A stretch of DNA of 64,000 nucleotides, taken from assembly GCA_015832175.1 (NCBI GenBank), contig WJXW01000005.1, positions 496,001-560,000 on the forward strand, given 5' to 3'. The translations under genes were made by a program, and so were the position numbers. Positions 47,933 through 59,232 of the stretch are shown here, piece after piece. Numbering within the stretch: the first letter of the stretch is position 1; the number at the start of each line of letters is the position of its first letter. The notes beneath the pieces are model-generated. The model saw only the letters and a list, made by a program, of their open reading frames with translations. It searched no databases and was not told where the DNA came from. Origin of the DNA: Paraphaeosphaeria minitans. Its lineage: Eukaryota > Ascomycota > Dothideomycetes > Pleosporales > Didymosphaeriaceae.

Positions 47933-48993
47933 TATTTTCCTCCCTCTCTTCTAGGCTTAGTTCTTTAAGCCTACTACTTTACTACCCCTTTAATACCTTA
48001 TTAGTAGTTACCTCCTAGACCTATAATTTCCTTAATTCTTAGCTAGCTACCTTTACCTAATTATCCTACCTAGTAACCTATTACCTATTTGCTACTTATG
48101 TCCCTATAATTAAAGTTATTTATTAACTTCTTTATATATTAGGCAGTAACGTAGCGTTAGTCTAATTCTAGGCCTATAATTTTACTTTAGCCTCTAGCTA
48201 ACTAACTATGTCTAATTATTCTAACTCCTAGTCTATCGCTTCTTTACCGCTTATGTTCCTATAATTAAAGCCGTTTACAGGCTTCTTAGTATATTAGGTA
48301 GTAATATTATAGTAGTATCTTTTTATAAACACTTTTACTAAGCCGGTTAGGTAGTCTACGCTTAATCCTTGAGATATATAATTCTAGAATTTTTTCTACT
48401 TTATCCTTTTTCTAATCTTTACTTCTATACTTCTTTCTCTCTTTCCTACTCTTCTTTTTCTCTTCTAGTCCTTCTAATACCTATTTAATAACTCTGCTAT
48501 AGTTATAGCTATAGTTAACTATACCCTAGGTAAAATAGCTGCTTCTAGTGCTAGTAGTAGGAAGGGTAGTAATAACCTAAATAAGTGTAGCCCCACTAGT
48601 AATATAAAGGCGGACCTCTTTATGTACCCTTTTAAGTCTACTAAGAAGTATATTATTAAGTAGCGTATATTATTTTAAAAACCTTTTATTTCCTATTACT
48701 AACCTTTCTAGTAAGGGCGATAGCTAATTAGTGTATAAACTACAATCTTCTATATTAACTAGCTTACTTTATTTATAGCCTAGGCATATAAAGTGTTACC
48801 CTAGATCCTATTCTTTACACTACTAGTGTCTATAAAAATAATAGCTATTTAGATCTTGCTATTTAGCACTTTAATATTAGTAATACTAAAGTAGAGACTA
48901 TTACTAAGTTCTTTAGCTTAGGTACTAGAGAGGCTCTGTTAAAGCGTAGATACTATAATACTAATATTAATATAGGTATCTAGTATACTACTG

Positions 48994-49224
48994 TAGTGTA
49001 AAGGTTGGCCTACGATAGAGAATCGGAGAAACATAGGGCTAATTAGCTGTCGTTTAAAATAGCTAATTAGAGAATAGACAAAGAAGGAGAGCGCTAACTA
49101 GATAAAACACAAAGAGACCTAATAGATAATTAGAGTAGTTGGATTTATATAATAGATTTTAGATAGAATAACTTAACTTATTTTTTTATATTCCTTACTT
49201 AAGGCGAACGCACCTACAATACCA
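48994..49224 (-). repeat. Right terminal inverted repeat
   Basis: Reverse complement of 47700-47932. It keeps several CG and GG sites lost in the left arm. Confidence 0.72.
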
Positions 49225-49313
49225 CATTTTTAGTAAGGGACATAGGGCAGCTTTTAAAAGGATGTAGAGAAGTATAGTAATAAGTATTTAGAGAACTAAT
49301 AGAAGCTGTTTAG

Positions 49314-49422
49314 TAGACTTTTAAGTAGCTTCTAAATAGCTAGAAATAGAGCGACAAGACTAATAGACTTTTAAGTAGCTATTAGGTACACAGACAAATA
49401 GACTGTATAGACTTTTAAGTAG
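49314..49422. repeat. Three spaced copies of a TAGACTTTTAAGTAG motif
   Basis: AGACTTTTAAGTAG occurs at about 49316, 49366 and 49410, spaced about 50 and 44 bp, between the inverted-repeat element and the direct-repeat pair. It looks like a decayed tandem repeat. Confidence 0.6.
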
Positions 49423-49457
49423 TCACTAATTACCTAGAAATAAAATAATACACTAAT

Positions 49458-49696
49458 TGTTGGTTTGGCTTAATCTGTAATTAAGCATTTAAGGATTGAT
49501 AGTATACTATTATATAAAAGGGTGAGAAGTAGGTTTAATTAATTACGTCTAGTCTATTGTATAAAGGGGCACTAAGGACCTTATAAAGTCTCTACCTCTT
49601 AGCGCTGACCTAAGCAGTGGGTCCTTGTGCGGGTCCCTATAGGTAGGCAGGCCCCTATTTTACTTAGTGCTATTTATATAATAAACTGTACAGACA
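49458..49696 (+). repeat. Direct repeat copy 1 (239 bp)
   Basis: Contains TTTGGCTTAATCTGTAATTA, GGGCACTAAGGACCTTATAA and TAGGTAGGCAGG, shared with copy 2. Confidence 0.85.
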
Positions 49697-51219
49697 CTAG
49701 TAACTTTTCTTTTGTGTAATAGCTTATATCTATTATACGCTTTCTTTTTTTTATCCTTCTTTATCTATACAGTTAGCCTTCCCCTATTAGAATAGGTTGT
49801 AAGGTAGGTGTAGTGTTACTATAGAGTAGAAGTCCTGTTTACACCTACTCTTATATAAATAGGTAGTAATAGCTAACCTGCTTAGTTTTTACTCTACCCT
49901 TTTACATAGTAGTAGAGTTATATTATATAATAAAGCTCTTTCTAGGCATATATCTTATGCGTAAATAGAAGGTAGAGTGTTAAGTAATATAATACTTAGC
50001 GCTAGGTCTTAGTAAGTAGGTATAGAAGGATCGCTCCTAGTTATGTAATAAAGGTATATAGTAGAAGTAAGGTATAAGGTAGCTTTCTATACTTTTTCTT
50101 TATTACTCTATTAGTCTTGTTTATTTTCCTTTTCTTTTATGTAATAGTTTTTATCCTCTAGCTTTCCTTTAAAGTTAAGGATAATATTGTCTAGCTAGAT
50201 AAAAGCATAATCTCTTAGTTATTAAGGAGACTAGGAGTGTCTAGCCTCTTTGTATAATATAGTTTGTTAGGTAAAAGTAGTCTAGGTTTTAGGCTGTTAC
50301 TACTAGTGTGGCTCTATATATAGTGTCTCTGTCTTCGCATGTATAGAGATAGGCCCTAGCTATGCTCTATATGTATATACATTACCTATAGATAGTGTAG
50401 GTTATATTGTTAAGATTGTGTAAAGTGGTTTAGGTTATAGTTATAGCGTTATTATATAAAGGGTCTGTAGCTTATAGTTAAGCTATAATAGTTTAAAGAG
50501 TTTCTTTATATAGGTGTCCTTTATTATAGTATTAGTAGCGATAAAGCTTTTTTTTATAAGAAAAGTAATAAGCTCTTTTTTTACTATATAACTAATTTTA
50601 TTAAAGGTTTTCTCTTTCTAGTTATTAAAATTTTTGGTAAAAGAAGAGATTACTTCTTTACTTTTAAAGCTACTTACGCGATATTACGCGATTATATATA
50701 CTATATAAGTGTTTAGCTATTTTAGAGAAGGGGGTAGGTAGCTGTGTAAATCTACTCTATCTACTTAATACTTTTGTACAATCTCTCTTCTTAAAGTAAT
50801 AGCTTTAATATTTATTACTTCCTCTACTTATTAAAGCTATTTTAAGTTATCCTCTTAAGTAGCTTATTGTGCAATTCCTTCTTGTACAGATTCCTTTAGG
50901 AAGTCTTTTAGTCCTAGTGCTATATTATCGTCTTATTAAATTATGTGACTAGACTGCATTAGTGTGTCGCTAGTTTAATTATATAACGTGTTTTTTAGGG
51001 TTGTAAATGTGCTTACTATCTCCTTTCTTTTCTATAGAATAGCTTAGACTAGATTATATAACTCTTTATAGATATGTGCGCTTTGTTTCTACTTATTATA
51101 TAATCTAAAATTTAATCTCTAGTAAAGGTAATAATACAGAGCCTATATATCTAGCTTATAGGGCGCTCTGTCTTTAGATCTTACTAGTTTGTAGTTAATT
51201 AGAATTAACTACTAATTAG

Positions 51220-51531
51220 TGTTAGTTTGGCTTAATCTGTAATTAAGTATTTAAGGGTTAATAGTATACTATTATATAAAAGGTAAGAAGTAGGTTTAAT
51301 TAATTACGTCTAGTCTATTGTATAAAGGGGCACTAAGGACCTTATAAAGTCTCTGCCTCTTAGCGCTAACCTAAGCAGTGGGTCCTTATGCGGGTCCTTA
51401 TAGGTAGGCAGGGCCTTATAAAGTCTCTGCCTCTTAGTGCTAACCTAAGTAGTGGGTCCTTGTGCGGGTCCCTATAGGTAGGCAGGCCCCTATTTCACTT
51501 AGTGCTATTTGTATGATAAACTATACAGACA
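51220..51531 (+). repeat. Direct repeat copy 2 (312 bp, internal duplication)
   Basis: Matches copy 1 but carries an extra about 73-bp tandem copy of the CCTTATAAAGTCTCTGCCTC to GTAGGCAGG segment (about 51413-51487). Confidence 0.85.
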
Positions 51532-51950
51532 ATAGCCTTATTAAACGTAAATCTCTTATTAAGTATAAATAGTAAGGGAAAAGCTGTTTCTAGGTTTAAT
51601 TAGGTACTATTCCTACTAAAGAGTGTAATTAATATTTTTAGATACTTAGTACACCTAAGATTACCCTATAGGATATCTATTATATCTATTAAATTAACCT
51701 TTATATATTCTTACTAAAACCTACTACACTGCTAGGTTTCTACCTTAAACCGCGAGCTATTATGTAGTCTAGCGACGTGGCGCTTACGCCTAGCCTCCTT
51801 AAAGAAGCTGCTTGCACAAACGCCTGTCTAAGTATATTCTAATCTCTAGCATTCTATGCTTGTTTTTAATAACAGCGTTATCCTAACTACTATCTCTTAT
51901 GTTTTAATTTGTGCAGTCCTTCTCATTGTCGGCCTCCAGATATTAAGTTT

Positions 51951-52357
51951 CTGCACCTGTGTCGGTAAGCGTACCTGGCAAGCTCAATAATATCTCTGAC
52001 GCGATTTGTGTATAATTTAAAATTGGGAGTGTCTTGTGCAGTTTATTGAGTGTTAGCGCTTTAAGTGGCGCTATCAGACGCATTTGCGCAAAACAATAGA
52101 GCCGTGCATGGGCGAGAAAAACTGGCGTGAAATTCTGCCATGAAAAAACGTTGGCTTTGGGTTCGAAAGCCTGTAGGATGGCAGTTATAGGACTGCGGTT
52201 GACGAGATGGTTTTGACTGTTGAACAGAGTACGAAATAGGGTCCTCGAGCTGATTTGTAGGTCACACTGAGGTTTAGGAGGCGGGTCAGGTACGGCTTCG
52301 TCGTAGGCCAGGCTTTCTGAGGTTCAGTATTTTCACAGGAGTAGCGCACAATGTGAC
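51951..52357. other. Non-coding edge of the TA-rich block
   Basis: Ordinary composition, no ORF, next to the 3' end of the BTB pseudogene. Confidence 0.4.
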
Positions 52358-52761
52358 TTACCCCTTCTTACCATTCTTTTTAGAAAAGGGAGATCCCCGA
52401 CAATCGTCGCCCCCATTCTCTTGGTTCCCATCGGATTTTGGCTTTAGTTCTGGCAGAGAATCCTCCCAAGGCGGCACTGTGTAGTCGCCACGGTAAGCGT
52501 ACTCGCAGAACCGACTGAAGTCGTCGACTTCAATATCGTCGGGACTTGCACATCGCATAGCAGATTCCTCCATTCCATTATTCATAAGGGCACTCAGTTG
52601 TTAACTTATGGCAGCGATCGCGGCTGCATGCACTACGATACGTTTTTCCTCCTGCCCGACGCAAAAAATGAACAGGTGGGACTACATAATGCTATGATAT
52701 CTTAGCTCTGCCAGTTTGACATCATAAGCAGTGATTCTTACTCTCCGAAGGTCTGCGCCAT
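52358..52761 (-). pseudogene. BTB/POZ-domain gene, inactivated by RIP-type stops
   Basis: On the minus strand from ATG 52761, after a probable short intron (about 52700-52742), a fungal BTB frame can be followed: a block with VGQEEKRIVVHAAAIAAIS, then QLSALMNNGMEES, then DDFSRFCEYAYRGDYTVP. Two in-frame stops interrupt it, a TAG near the start of the second exon and a TAA between AAIS and QLSAL. Both sites are explained by single C-to-T or G-to-A changes. The 3' 75 codons (52585-52358) remain open to a normal stop. The product would be a short BTB protein of unknown partner. The intron call is uncertain. Confidence 0.7.
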
Positions 52762-55700
52762 CGGTATATTAGCTACAGTAATGAAGCCCTCAACAGACTG
52801 GGTGAAGTGACCAAGGGAAAAGATCTGATTATTTATGCAGCGTGGAAAGTTAAGAAGACGCGAGGTGTCACGTAATTGCGTACCACATTCGAACTGGCCT
52901 TTGAAGGCTGGTCACGTAACACAGCATTACTATGAATGCTTGCTGTACGTACTGTAACATTATTGCAATCTCTCATAGCAGCGCCCCTGGTAACACGTCA
53001 AAGTCTTGTACGGAAATATTCAAGACTTTTGTGATAATTTAACCAATATTTGCTTAGATCACAGTACCCAGGTGTACTTCCTGGTTTTCCAAAACGGCCG
53101 GTTCAATGGATTAGTATCAACACATAAAGCGGGCCAGCCTGGATGCCTCCAAGACCAAGAAGCTCTTGTGAGTTCACCTCTCAACACGTAATCAATCTAG
53201 TATCTTTCAAGAGTAAAATCTACCCCATTCCAGTAATTAAATCACCGTCGAATGACCGTCCGCCATGTCTCAAGTTCCGATGCAGCCTACAATGTACTCC
53301 CACGAACATTTTGTGACGAGCGCGCCATCAGCTACAGACCAGGAGTTTGCTAGCTAGTTTAGCGGCTCACAGATCTTTAGGAACAGCCATGTGGACCGGA
53401 ATTCTCCCGGAGAGGCGTGTGCTGTGAGTTGAAGCCATATTACGTTGGTCAGAGCTGAGATAGTGATCGTTTCAAGGAACATGGTATTTTCATCATGTCC
53501 GGTTTTGTTGATCTTGGTTGGGTTTTCAATGGATCGGAATTTCTGCTTACTTGAAGGCCCATTGGTATACACAGGCCAGTCAGTCTCCTTTCGCTTCAAT
53601 GCCTCTGGTCGCTGCGTCTCTTGTCTGCGACATGATCTTATCAAAACAAGCACAAACTTCAGGGTCGGCAGTACACAAAGTCACGTGATTACATAAGACT
53701 AGTCGCGTTGAGGTTCAATTCCCACGGTGCTGCAGGAGCATGTCACCAGACATGCAATCAGCGATCACAAGCTGATCGCCTGATCAAAGTGATATTGTTG
53801 AACACATCCCCACCAGCGACATGAGTGCCATGGTCGTAGCCTAGCTACCGGTGCACAGCGCCGGCGGCGAGCGCGACTCTATTCCGGGTGGAGCAGGTTA
53901 TTGCCTTAATATCCACCACTCAAGCTAAGCAAGCCCTCCCTTCCCTGCAAGGTGCGTTGGAATGTTACAAGCCAGGAAAGCGACGTTAGTCCTCGCGACT
54001 TCAATTGCTAACCAATTGGACCAGAGCGGGATCCGGCATACCTACCATAGTCCACCCAATCTTCAATCTCAATCACAAGTGAACGCAACATCTCATAGAT
54101 GGAATGTGCAGATTGGACTCGAGTGTGACATGTATGCGAATCACTACCTCACATGAACCCACTTCTCTCAACTTTCAAACGAAACCTACGTTAGACCGAG
54201 TGAATTTGCACTTCAACGACTCTTTATTCAACTTGTACTTCAAAGCCAACGATTTGATGGTGCAGCTGTCAGCCAAGACAAGGAGAAGGAAGTTAAGCAG
54301 CGAATGAATCAATGCATGCATAAAATGACACTCTGTTGTCTTTATTTGAGGTCTATCAAGTTGCATGGTTTAGACACGGAGCAAGGGATCGTGCTACTAG
54401 CGATTGTGCTACCGCTTACTGTGGTACGGTATCCGGCGTAAGTACGGTAGTGTCGGTGGTCCGCGCTCTGACAGGGTTTTCCACGACACAGACAATCCAC
54501 CTTTGTCCACGTCCACAACTGGGAACTTAAATCTAGATAGAATGACGGCCGCAGAGCCTATCGCGCCTGGGTAAGGTATGGAACAGAGAAGAGGATACGG
54601 GAACATGCCCAAACTAAGGAAGTTAAAGGACTCGTGCGCCGAATGGGAAGGGCATTGCGCCGGTTGCGAGAAGTAGAAGAGGAGCATCTGAGCATTGCGG
54701 TTCCGATGGGGACAGTAAAGATTATGATTATATGCCGGCTCCGACACGCCGTCACCGGAAGAGGAAATCCCAGGTCTGAGCATCCAGTACCTTCATTGTT
54801 GTAACTACCCTAATTGCGGTCGATGTACTTTTCTGCTCTCTTTCCGTCAAAGCACATTTGCTGAGTCCCAAAATCGCAAAAAGTACATGTCTGTGTCTGG
54901 ACTGATTGCAGCCAGTATTGGAATTACCGAAAGTCGGCACATTATAACCTTTCACCCGCATGGGGAGCGGTTAGGTGGTATACTGTAGGACAGTCTGCTA
55001 GGATGCCGCCCGAGATACTGTGCCACCCAAACCACCAGGCCACACGAGCCCTGACTGCCGTAACGGAGATCCCCAACGGAGTATGGGACAGACGGAGGCC
55101 ATTTAAACTCCACGATCTGAGGTGCCGCATATTGAAAGATTGGTATTAGCGGGTGGGTACGTCACTTTATTAGAACGATCACCTGTTATCGTGTGAATAG
55201 TGTAATTGCTCCCACAACCTTAGTCGTATTTGTCGATTTTGTGCTAATTCTCTAACTATTTAACTAATTTAGCTATCTTGCCTTCGTACAGACCCTAATT
55301 GCACGCTTTGCTATATACGTGTTAGAATAGACCTAAAAGCTTTGTGAACCCTGTATCGCATCTAGGACACGTAAATAGATAAACCAGCCCACTATACTCT
55401 AGTTTTACATTATCGCGGTTAAGTAGTTTGTTCTAGAAATCCCTTTCCACATATGCCTCCTATTAATAACACATGTAGCAGACTTATTCAAGTCGATAAT
55501 ATTAATACTAGAAGGGCATGTGCTAGACTCTAGGTGTAAGACTATTGTAGGATAGGTGATAAATTTCTAGTAGTAACTATAGCATTTAATTAATAGCTCT
55601 AGGTGCACTATTTTATGCTCAGTAGAGTCTGCGTGAGTTAAGTATAATAGACATTTTACTTACGTGATTAAGATTGCTTAGGTTCTAGAAATGCTTGTTG

Positions 55701-57356
55701 TAGGTCTAGCAACCGTTTTCCGCCTTTAAATAAGTAAGGTACTCCTGCGACCTAGCGACCTAGGTTATTCCTTCGCCATCGTCGCAGCTCTAGCATACAA
55801 CTCAGTGCCCTATCTTCTGGTGATGTTTGAGCTATCTCTCCTAGGTTAAAGCATTAAAACCACAAACTTCGCAGCAATAATAATTAACGGAATTATTGAG
55901 GTACTGTTGTAATGCCTATAGCGAGGAGAAATCTCGGACGCATTAAGAACAATACGTCTTCCTACTTGCTCTATTAGAGACACCAGCACAACAGTAGGAA
56001 TTTTAAGGGGTGCACTTACCCTATTAGGGCACGTATAAACCTTAGTATAGTCGCTGGATAAATAGTTCAGAGGTGAGTCCAGCTTTCTGCTTTGGACGTC
56101 TTCCCCGCCGCAAGTCCTCGTGAAGCGCTGCCACTTTCGGATCGTCCAATGATCAAGCCAAAGCATGCAACACCTGACCAAATCTAAGCGCTCGACCTTG
56201 ATTAGGGCATCATTCAAGGCTTCCTCATCAGCGACCTTGAAGTCATCGGGTCACCAATGACAACAGACCCGGTCGTGCGAGGACTTGTTCTCAGAAAGAC
56301 TCGCTCACGAAGAGACGAGGGGGTCATAGTCTTGAGATATCTGCTGAGCGCCCCAGAACGTCATGTTCAACATGTCCTGCGACTGGTGCTGGTCCTGCAA
56401 CAGTCGTCCTGCGACTGCCAGGCTTGAAAGATTTCAGAGAAAATAGCAGGAAGCCACAAGCAGCCGCGACGAAGTCTTTCGACGAATGAGGAACAGGTTC
56501 AAAAGTGAACCTCTGACCTGCGCCAATGACAACTTAGGGCGAGCTCACCTAATGCATAACCTCGGCAGCGCTTTGACTTGGCGAACAGCGTGACACTTCC
56601 GAGATCCGTCTCTTTCTCCCACAACACGCCTTCATTTTCCTCATCACTTCCTGCTACGCAGAACACCCCCCGGCTAACGAGCGCTGTCATTCAATGTAAT
56701 TCCGCGAATCCTACCTTCGGCCAAGACTCATTCGTGGCTGCGGAGACTTAGCGAATGGCCATTATGCCTGGTGCTACCACTCACGCCAACTACTCCTGGT
56801 CTTTGATACTACAGCTCAACTGCTTCACCACTAGGTGACTAACGTTGACTCCTCGCAAGCTTCTTAGGTACCGTCGTCGCATCTGCTGTACTGGCCGGGC
56901 TCCCCCCCCCCGCCGCGCCCCTCGATTTCGCAACGTCATCTGAACAGGCGCCTTAGCAAGGTACTGTCACGTCAGGACCCTACCCGCACACACCGGAGCC
57001 CGCCTCGCATGCGATACTGTACTGTACAGCCCCTACATCAAGATACTGCGAGGCGGTTATTACTGGCAGTGACAGTCTCAGCTTATGCGCAGCGGAATTT
57101 GCAGTGACAGCCATCGCTGATGTCGATTGTCTTCGGCCAATGCTAAAGATAGCTATCGCCAGCTGACCGCATGCTGGCGACAGTAACACACAGCGACTCC
57201 AGCGACCCACTTCTCCAGCGACAGTCACATTGTACCTCCTCGTTCCTAGTATTGCTCCGTTCTCGGCACCTGCCGCGCCTATTCGATCTGTTTTCGTCTT
57301 CTGAGGAATCCATGTTCCACGTTGACGTACGCAAGATCGGTATTGGGGCTTACGCC

Positions 57357-57427
57357 GCTGACCGTCGCCAGAGATGTGGGTCGCTGGAGCTTGATGGCTG
57401 ACCGTCGCCAGAGCTGTGGGTCGCTGA
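57357..57427. repeat. 40-bp period direct repeat
   Basis: GCTGACCGTCGCCAGAG with TGTGGGTCGCTG occurs twice, 40 bp apart, with one base change in the middle. Confidence 0.75.
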
Positions 57428-57450
57428 TGCTCCTCATCGCCACAGCCGCT

Positions 57451-57530
57451 CTAGGAACGAGGAGGTACTAGGAACGAGGAGGTACTAGGAACGTGGAGGT
57501 ACTAGGAACGTGGAGGTACTAGGAACGGTA
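57451..57530. repeat. 17-bp tandem repeat, four copies plus a partial
   Basis: Unit CTAGGAACG(A/T)GGAGGTA at 57451, 57468, 57485 and 57502; the fifth decays. Units 1-2 have A and units 3-4 have T at the variable position, suggesting duplication in pairs. Confidence 0.88.
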
Positions 57531-57739
57531 AGGAACTAGTACAGTGACGAGGCTGACACACAACGAGACCACTTAGGGACCAAAGATCGTCAGCGGTGAC
57601 TATCTTTGGCGATGGTGGGGATGTTAGTCGCTGGTTGGTACACTTTGGCGACAGTCGCTGGTGTTGCGACCGCTAACGATGGTCAAATCGCTGTCAGCAC
57701 CTCCGTATTCAACAGAACTTGGTCAGCACCGCAACACCT

Positions 57740-57970
57740 GCCAAATCTCCAAGGAGCGTGTATCTCCTGAGAGCAAGTCTCTCCTAAGTGTGTAGCTTTC
57801 AAGGACCCAGGTCTCCTGGGAGTGGGTATCTCCTGGTAGCCCAGATCTTCTAGGATCGCGTCTCTCCCCAGAGCCTCGATATCCGAAGAGATATACTCAT
57901 GGCAGCGTGTATCTCCCGAGAGTTTCGATCTCTGAAGAGGTTTATTCATGGGACCTTGTATCTCCCCAGC
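57740..57970. repeat. Imperfect tandem repeat around GTATCTCC(T/C)GAGAG
   Basis: GTATCTCC occurs near 57769, 57826, 57909 and 57957, with CTCATGG/TTCATGG and GATATC/GATCTC segments at similar offsets. Units are about 50 bp and strongly diverged. No coding role supported. Confidence 0.5.
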
Positions 57971-58672
57971 AAACACTTTGTACATATGATTGAACATGGT
58001 TCGCACTTGTGCTCCACATCCGCTTCAATGTGAATCTCAGAATCAGAATCCCAACTGCATGGGGTGCTGCCTTCGAAACAATCGGTTGACTGAAACCACT
58101 AAATTCGGTAAAACTTGATGCGCACCGTCGATTTTCCCCCACGTGCGTCGCTGTCTAAGAAGTCGCCATAGACGCCCCAAAAACCTTAACAATGTCTTCC
58201 AGCAACAGAGCTGTATCACTCCTTCTAGCTACGATAAGGCTTAAAGTGCCAATGTCTCTTATGTAATCAAAGACTACGCAGTAGTCGCAACGATGTTTGC
58301 ATCACGTGACTCTGCCTAGTACCAGCCCGAGCTGGCGATAAATCCTGTCAAATACTGATCTAATCTTTCCAGTCCACTCGCAGTCATTGGAAAAAAAGAA
58401 GAAGTCTGGCCTCAGACGGTTACCCACCCTTTCTATCAGCCACGGTCACGTGCACAAACCTTTTAAACAAGGTGGAAAAGGGTCCACGGGGAGCTTTGCG
58501 CTATCGCGATCCGTCCCCACAGACCAGTGAAACGTGGTTGTTTAATCATAGTCAAGTTCCCAAAGCGATGACGCTTCCTGCGGCAAGCCGCCTGCCAAGG
58601 TGCAGAACATGCAGTCGGAGAGCGTGGTACCACACAGCCTCGTATCCAACACGATAAAGGATAAATACCATC

Positions 58673-59165
58673 ATGCCCTCAGTCATATATGAGATCGATC
58701 CCTTTGCAGATGTAGTTATTGTACTTAAGAGCCCCTGCAGAAACTTCGCCCCATGGGACGAGGCCTTCCCGCTCTCCAATAATGATTTGGCCGAGTCGGA
58801 AAAGGAACAACCGATATGCACCACAACTTCCGAGGAGGAGCGGGCAGAGATCACGCTGAGCGCGCTGAACCTTCCAATGGAGCCTTATCCAGAGAGCAAG
58901 AGCTTCCGGAACCAGGACTGACAGTGGATGATGGGTTAAAAAAAATTTCAGCGTCGAACCAGCTGAGCCCGCCTTTGAGTCGACCAAGTTGGAGGATGAC
59001 GAGATTCACTATCTTGTCTTATCTCGCCACTTAATGCTAGCCTCACCACGGTTTAGGGGCACGTTAACAAGAGAGGAGTTTATTAAAGCCTCTAAAGATC
59101 TATTAGATGGACGGTACCATATTATAGCTAGTAGTTAGGACGAAGAAGCTCTTCTTATTCTTTAA
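58673..59165 (+). pseudogene. Second BTB/POZ-domain gene, frame-broken
   Basis: Starts at 58673 with a fungal BTB N-terminus (MPSVIYEIDPFADVVIVLKS), open to TGA at 58919. From 58953, one frame over and just after TTTCAG, it continues as IHYLVLSRHLMLASPRFRGT and LLDGRYHIIASS, the BTB core. It then hits TAG at 59136, where the family usually has Trp before DEEALLIL, and TAA at 59163. TGG to TAG is the RIP-type change. The missing 5' splice site between the blocks is either mutated or unrecognised. It lies 70 bp left of the inverted-repeat segment at 59233. Confidence 0.72.
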
Positions 59166-59232
59166 ACATCTCCTATATCTAAATACGCTAGGTCCTAGCT
59201 ACTATAAGCCTAGAGATACTTATAAAAGTAGT

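Larger units (their letters stand above)
47700..49224. mobile_element. RIP-damaged element with about 230-bp terminal inverted repeats
   Basis: Left arm 47700-47932 and right arm 48994-49224 are reverse complements over their length. Matching landmarks are CCTTAAGTAAGGAATATAAA at the outer end, AGACCTAATAG/CTATTAGGTC in the middle, GGGCTAATTAGCT and TAGTGTAAA at the inner end. Most differences are G/A or C/T, with the left arm more AT-rich. The about 1.06 kb core has no open frame. Outer ends read like GTGTTATTGGTGC. Superfamily and target duplication are not certain. Confidence 0.72.
49458..51531. mobile_element. Possible short LTR-type element with direct terminal repeats
   Basis: Repeats at 49458-49696 and 51220-51531 have the same orientation, begin TGTT(G/A)G and end CAGACA, the TG...CA form of LTRs, and diverge from each other immediately outside these ends. 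The 1.5-kb interior has no open frame and no clear primer-binding site or polypurine tract. Flanking 5-mers (CTAAT and ATAGC) do not match. Two independent copies of a dispersed repeat is the alternative. Confidence 0.5.
46880..51950. repeat. 5-kb TA-rich RIP-like block
   Basis: Composition changes sharply at about 46.88 kb and returns to normal near 51.95 kb. CTA/TAG/TTA/TAA dominate both strands, CG and CA are scarce, and not one frame of 60 codons survives between 46894 and 52358. That is the expected result of RIP (CpA to TpA) on duplicated DNA. Two repeat structures remain readable inside it: an inverted-repeat element at 47700-49224 and a direct-repeat pair at 49458-51531. Confidence 0.85.
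57110..57625. repeat. Imperfect fold-back (inverted repeat) with GTCGC/GCGAC cluster
   Basis: TACCTCCTCGTTCCTAG at 57232-57248 is the exact reverse complement of the unit CTAGGAACGAGGAGGTA at 57451-57467. Further out, GATAGCTATCGCCAGCTGAC (about 57146-57165) imperfectly mirrors GTCAGCGGTGACTATCTTTG (about 57587-57606). Between and beside them GCGAC predominates on the left and GTCGC on the right, twelve in about 500 bp. Confidence 0.55.
52762..58672. other. 5.9-kb gene-poor accessory stretch
   Basis: No gene I can support. Open frames at 54409-54783, 55846-56217 and 57683-58006 lack any recognisable domain. Sequence from about 55200 to 55780 is AT-rich and may be another decayed repeat. The 57.1-58.0 kb part holds short repeats and a fold-back structure described separately. 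Confidence 0.5.

Noticed and set aside
46880..51950. CRISPR-like or origin-type repeats in the TA-rich block
   Set aside because: Repeats are long inverted or direct pairs and sparse motifs, not short regular units with unique spacers, and the genome is eukaryotic.
53711..53760. GGTTCAATTCCC, resembling a tRNA B box
   Set aside because: No A box or cloverleaf can be built around it.
55846..56217. 123-codon minus-strand frame
   Set aside because: No recognisable family; lies in a gene-poor stretch where chance frames are expected.
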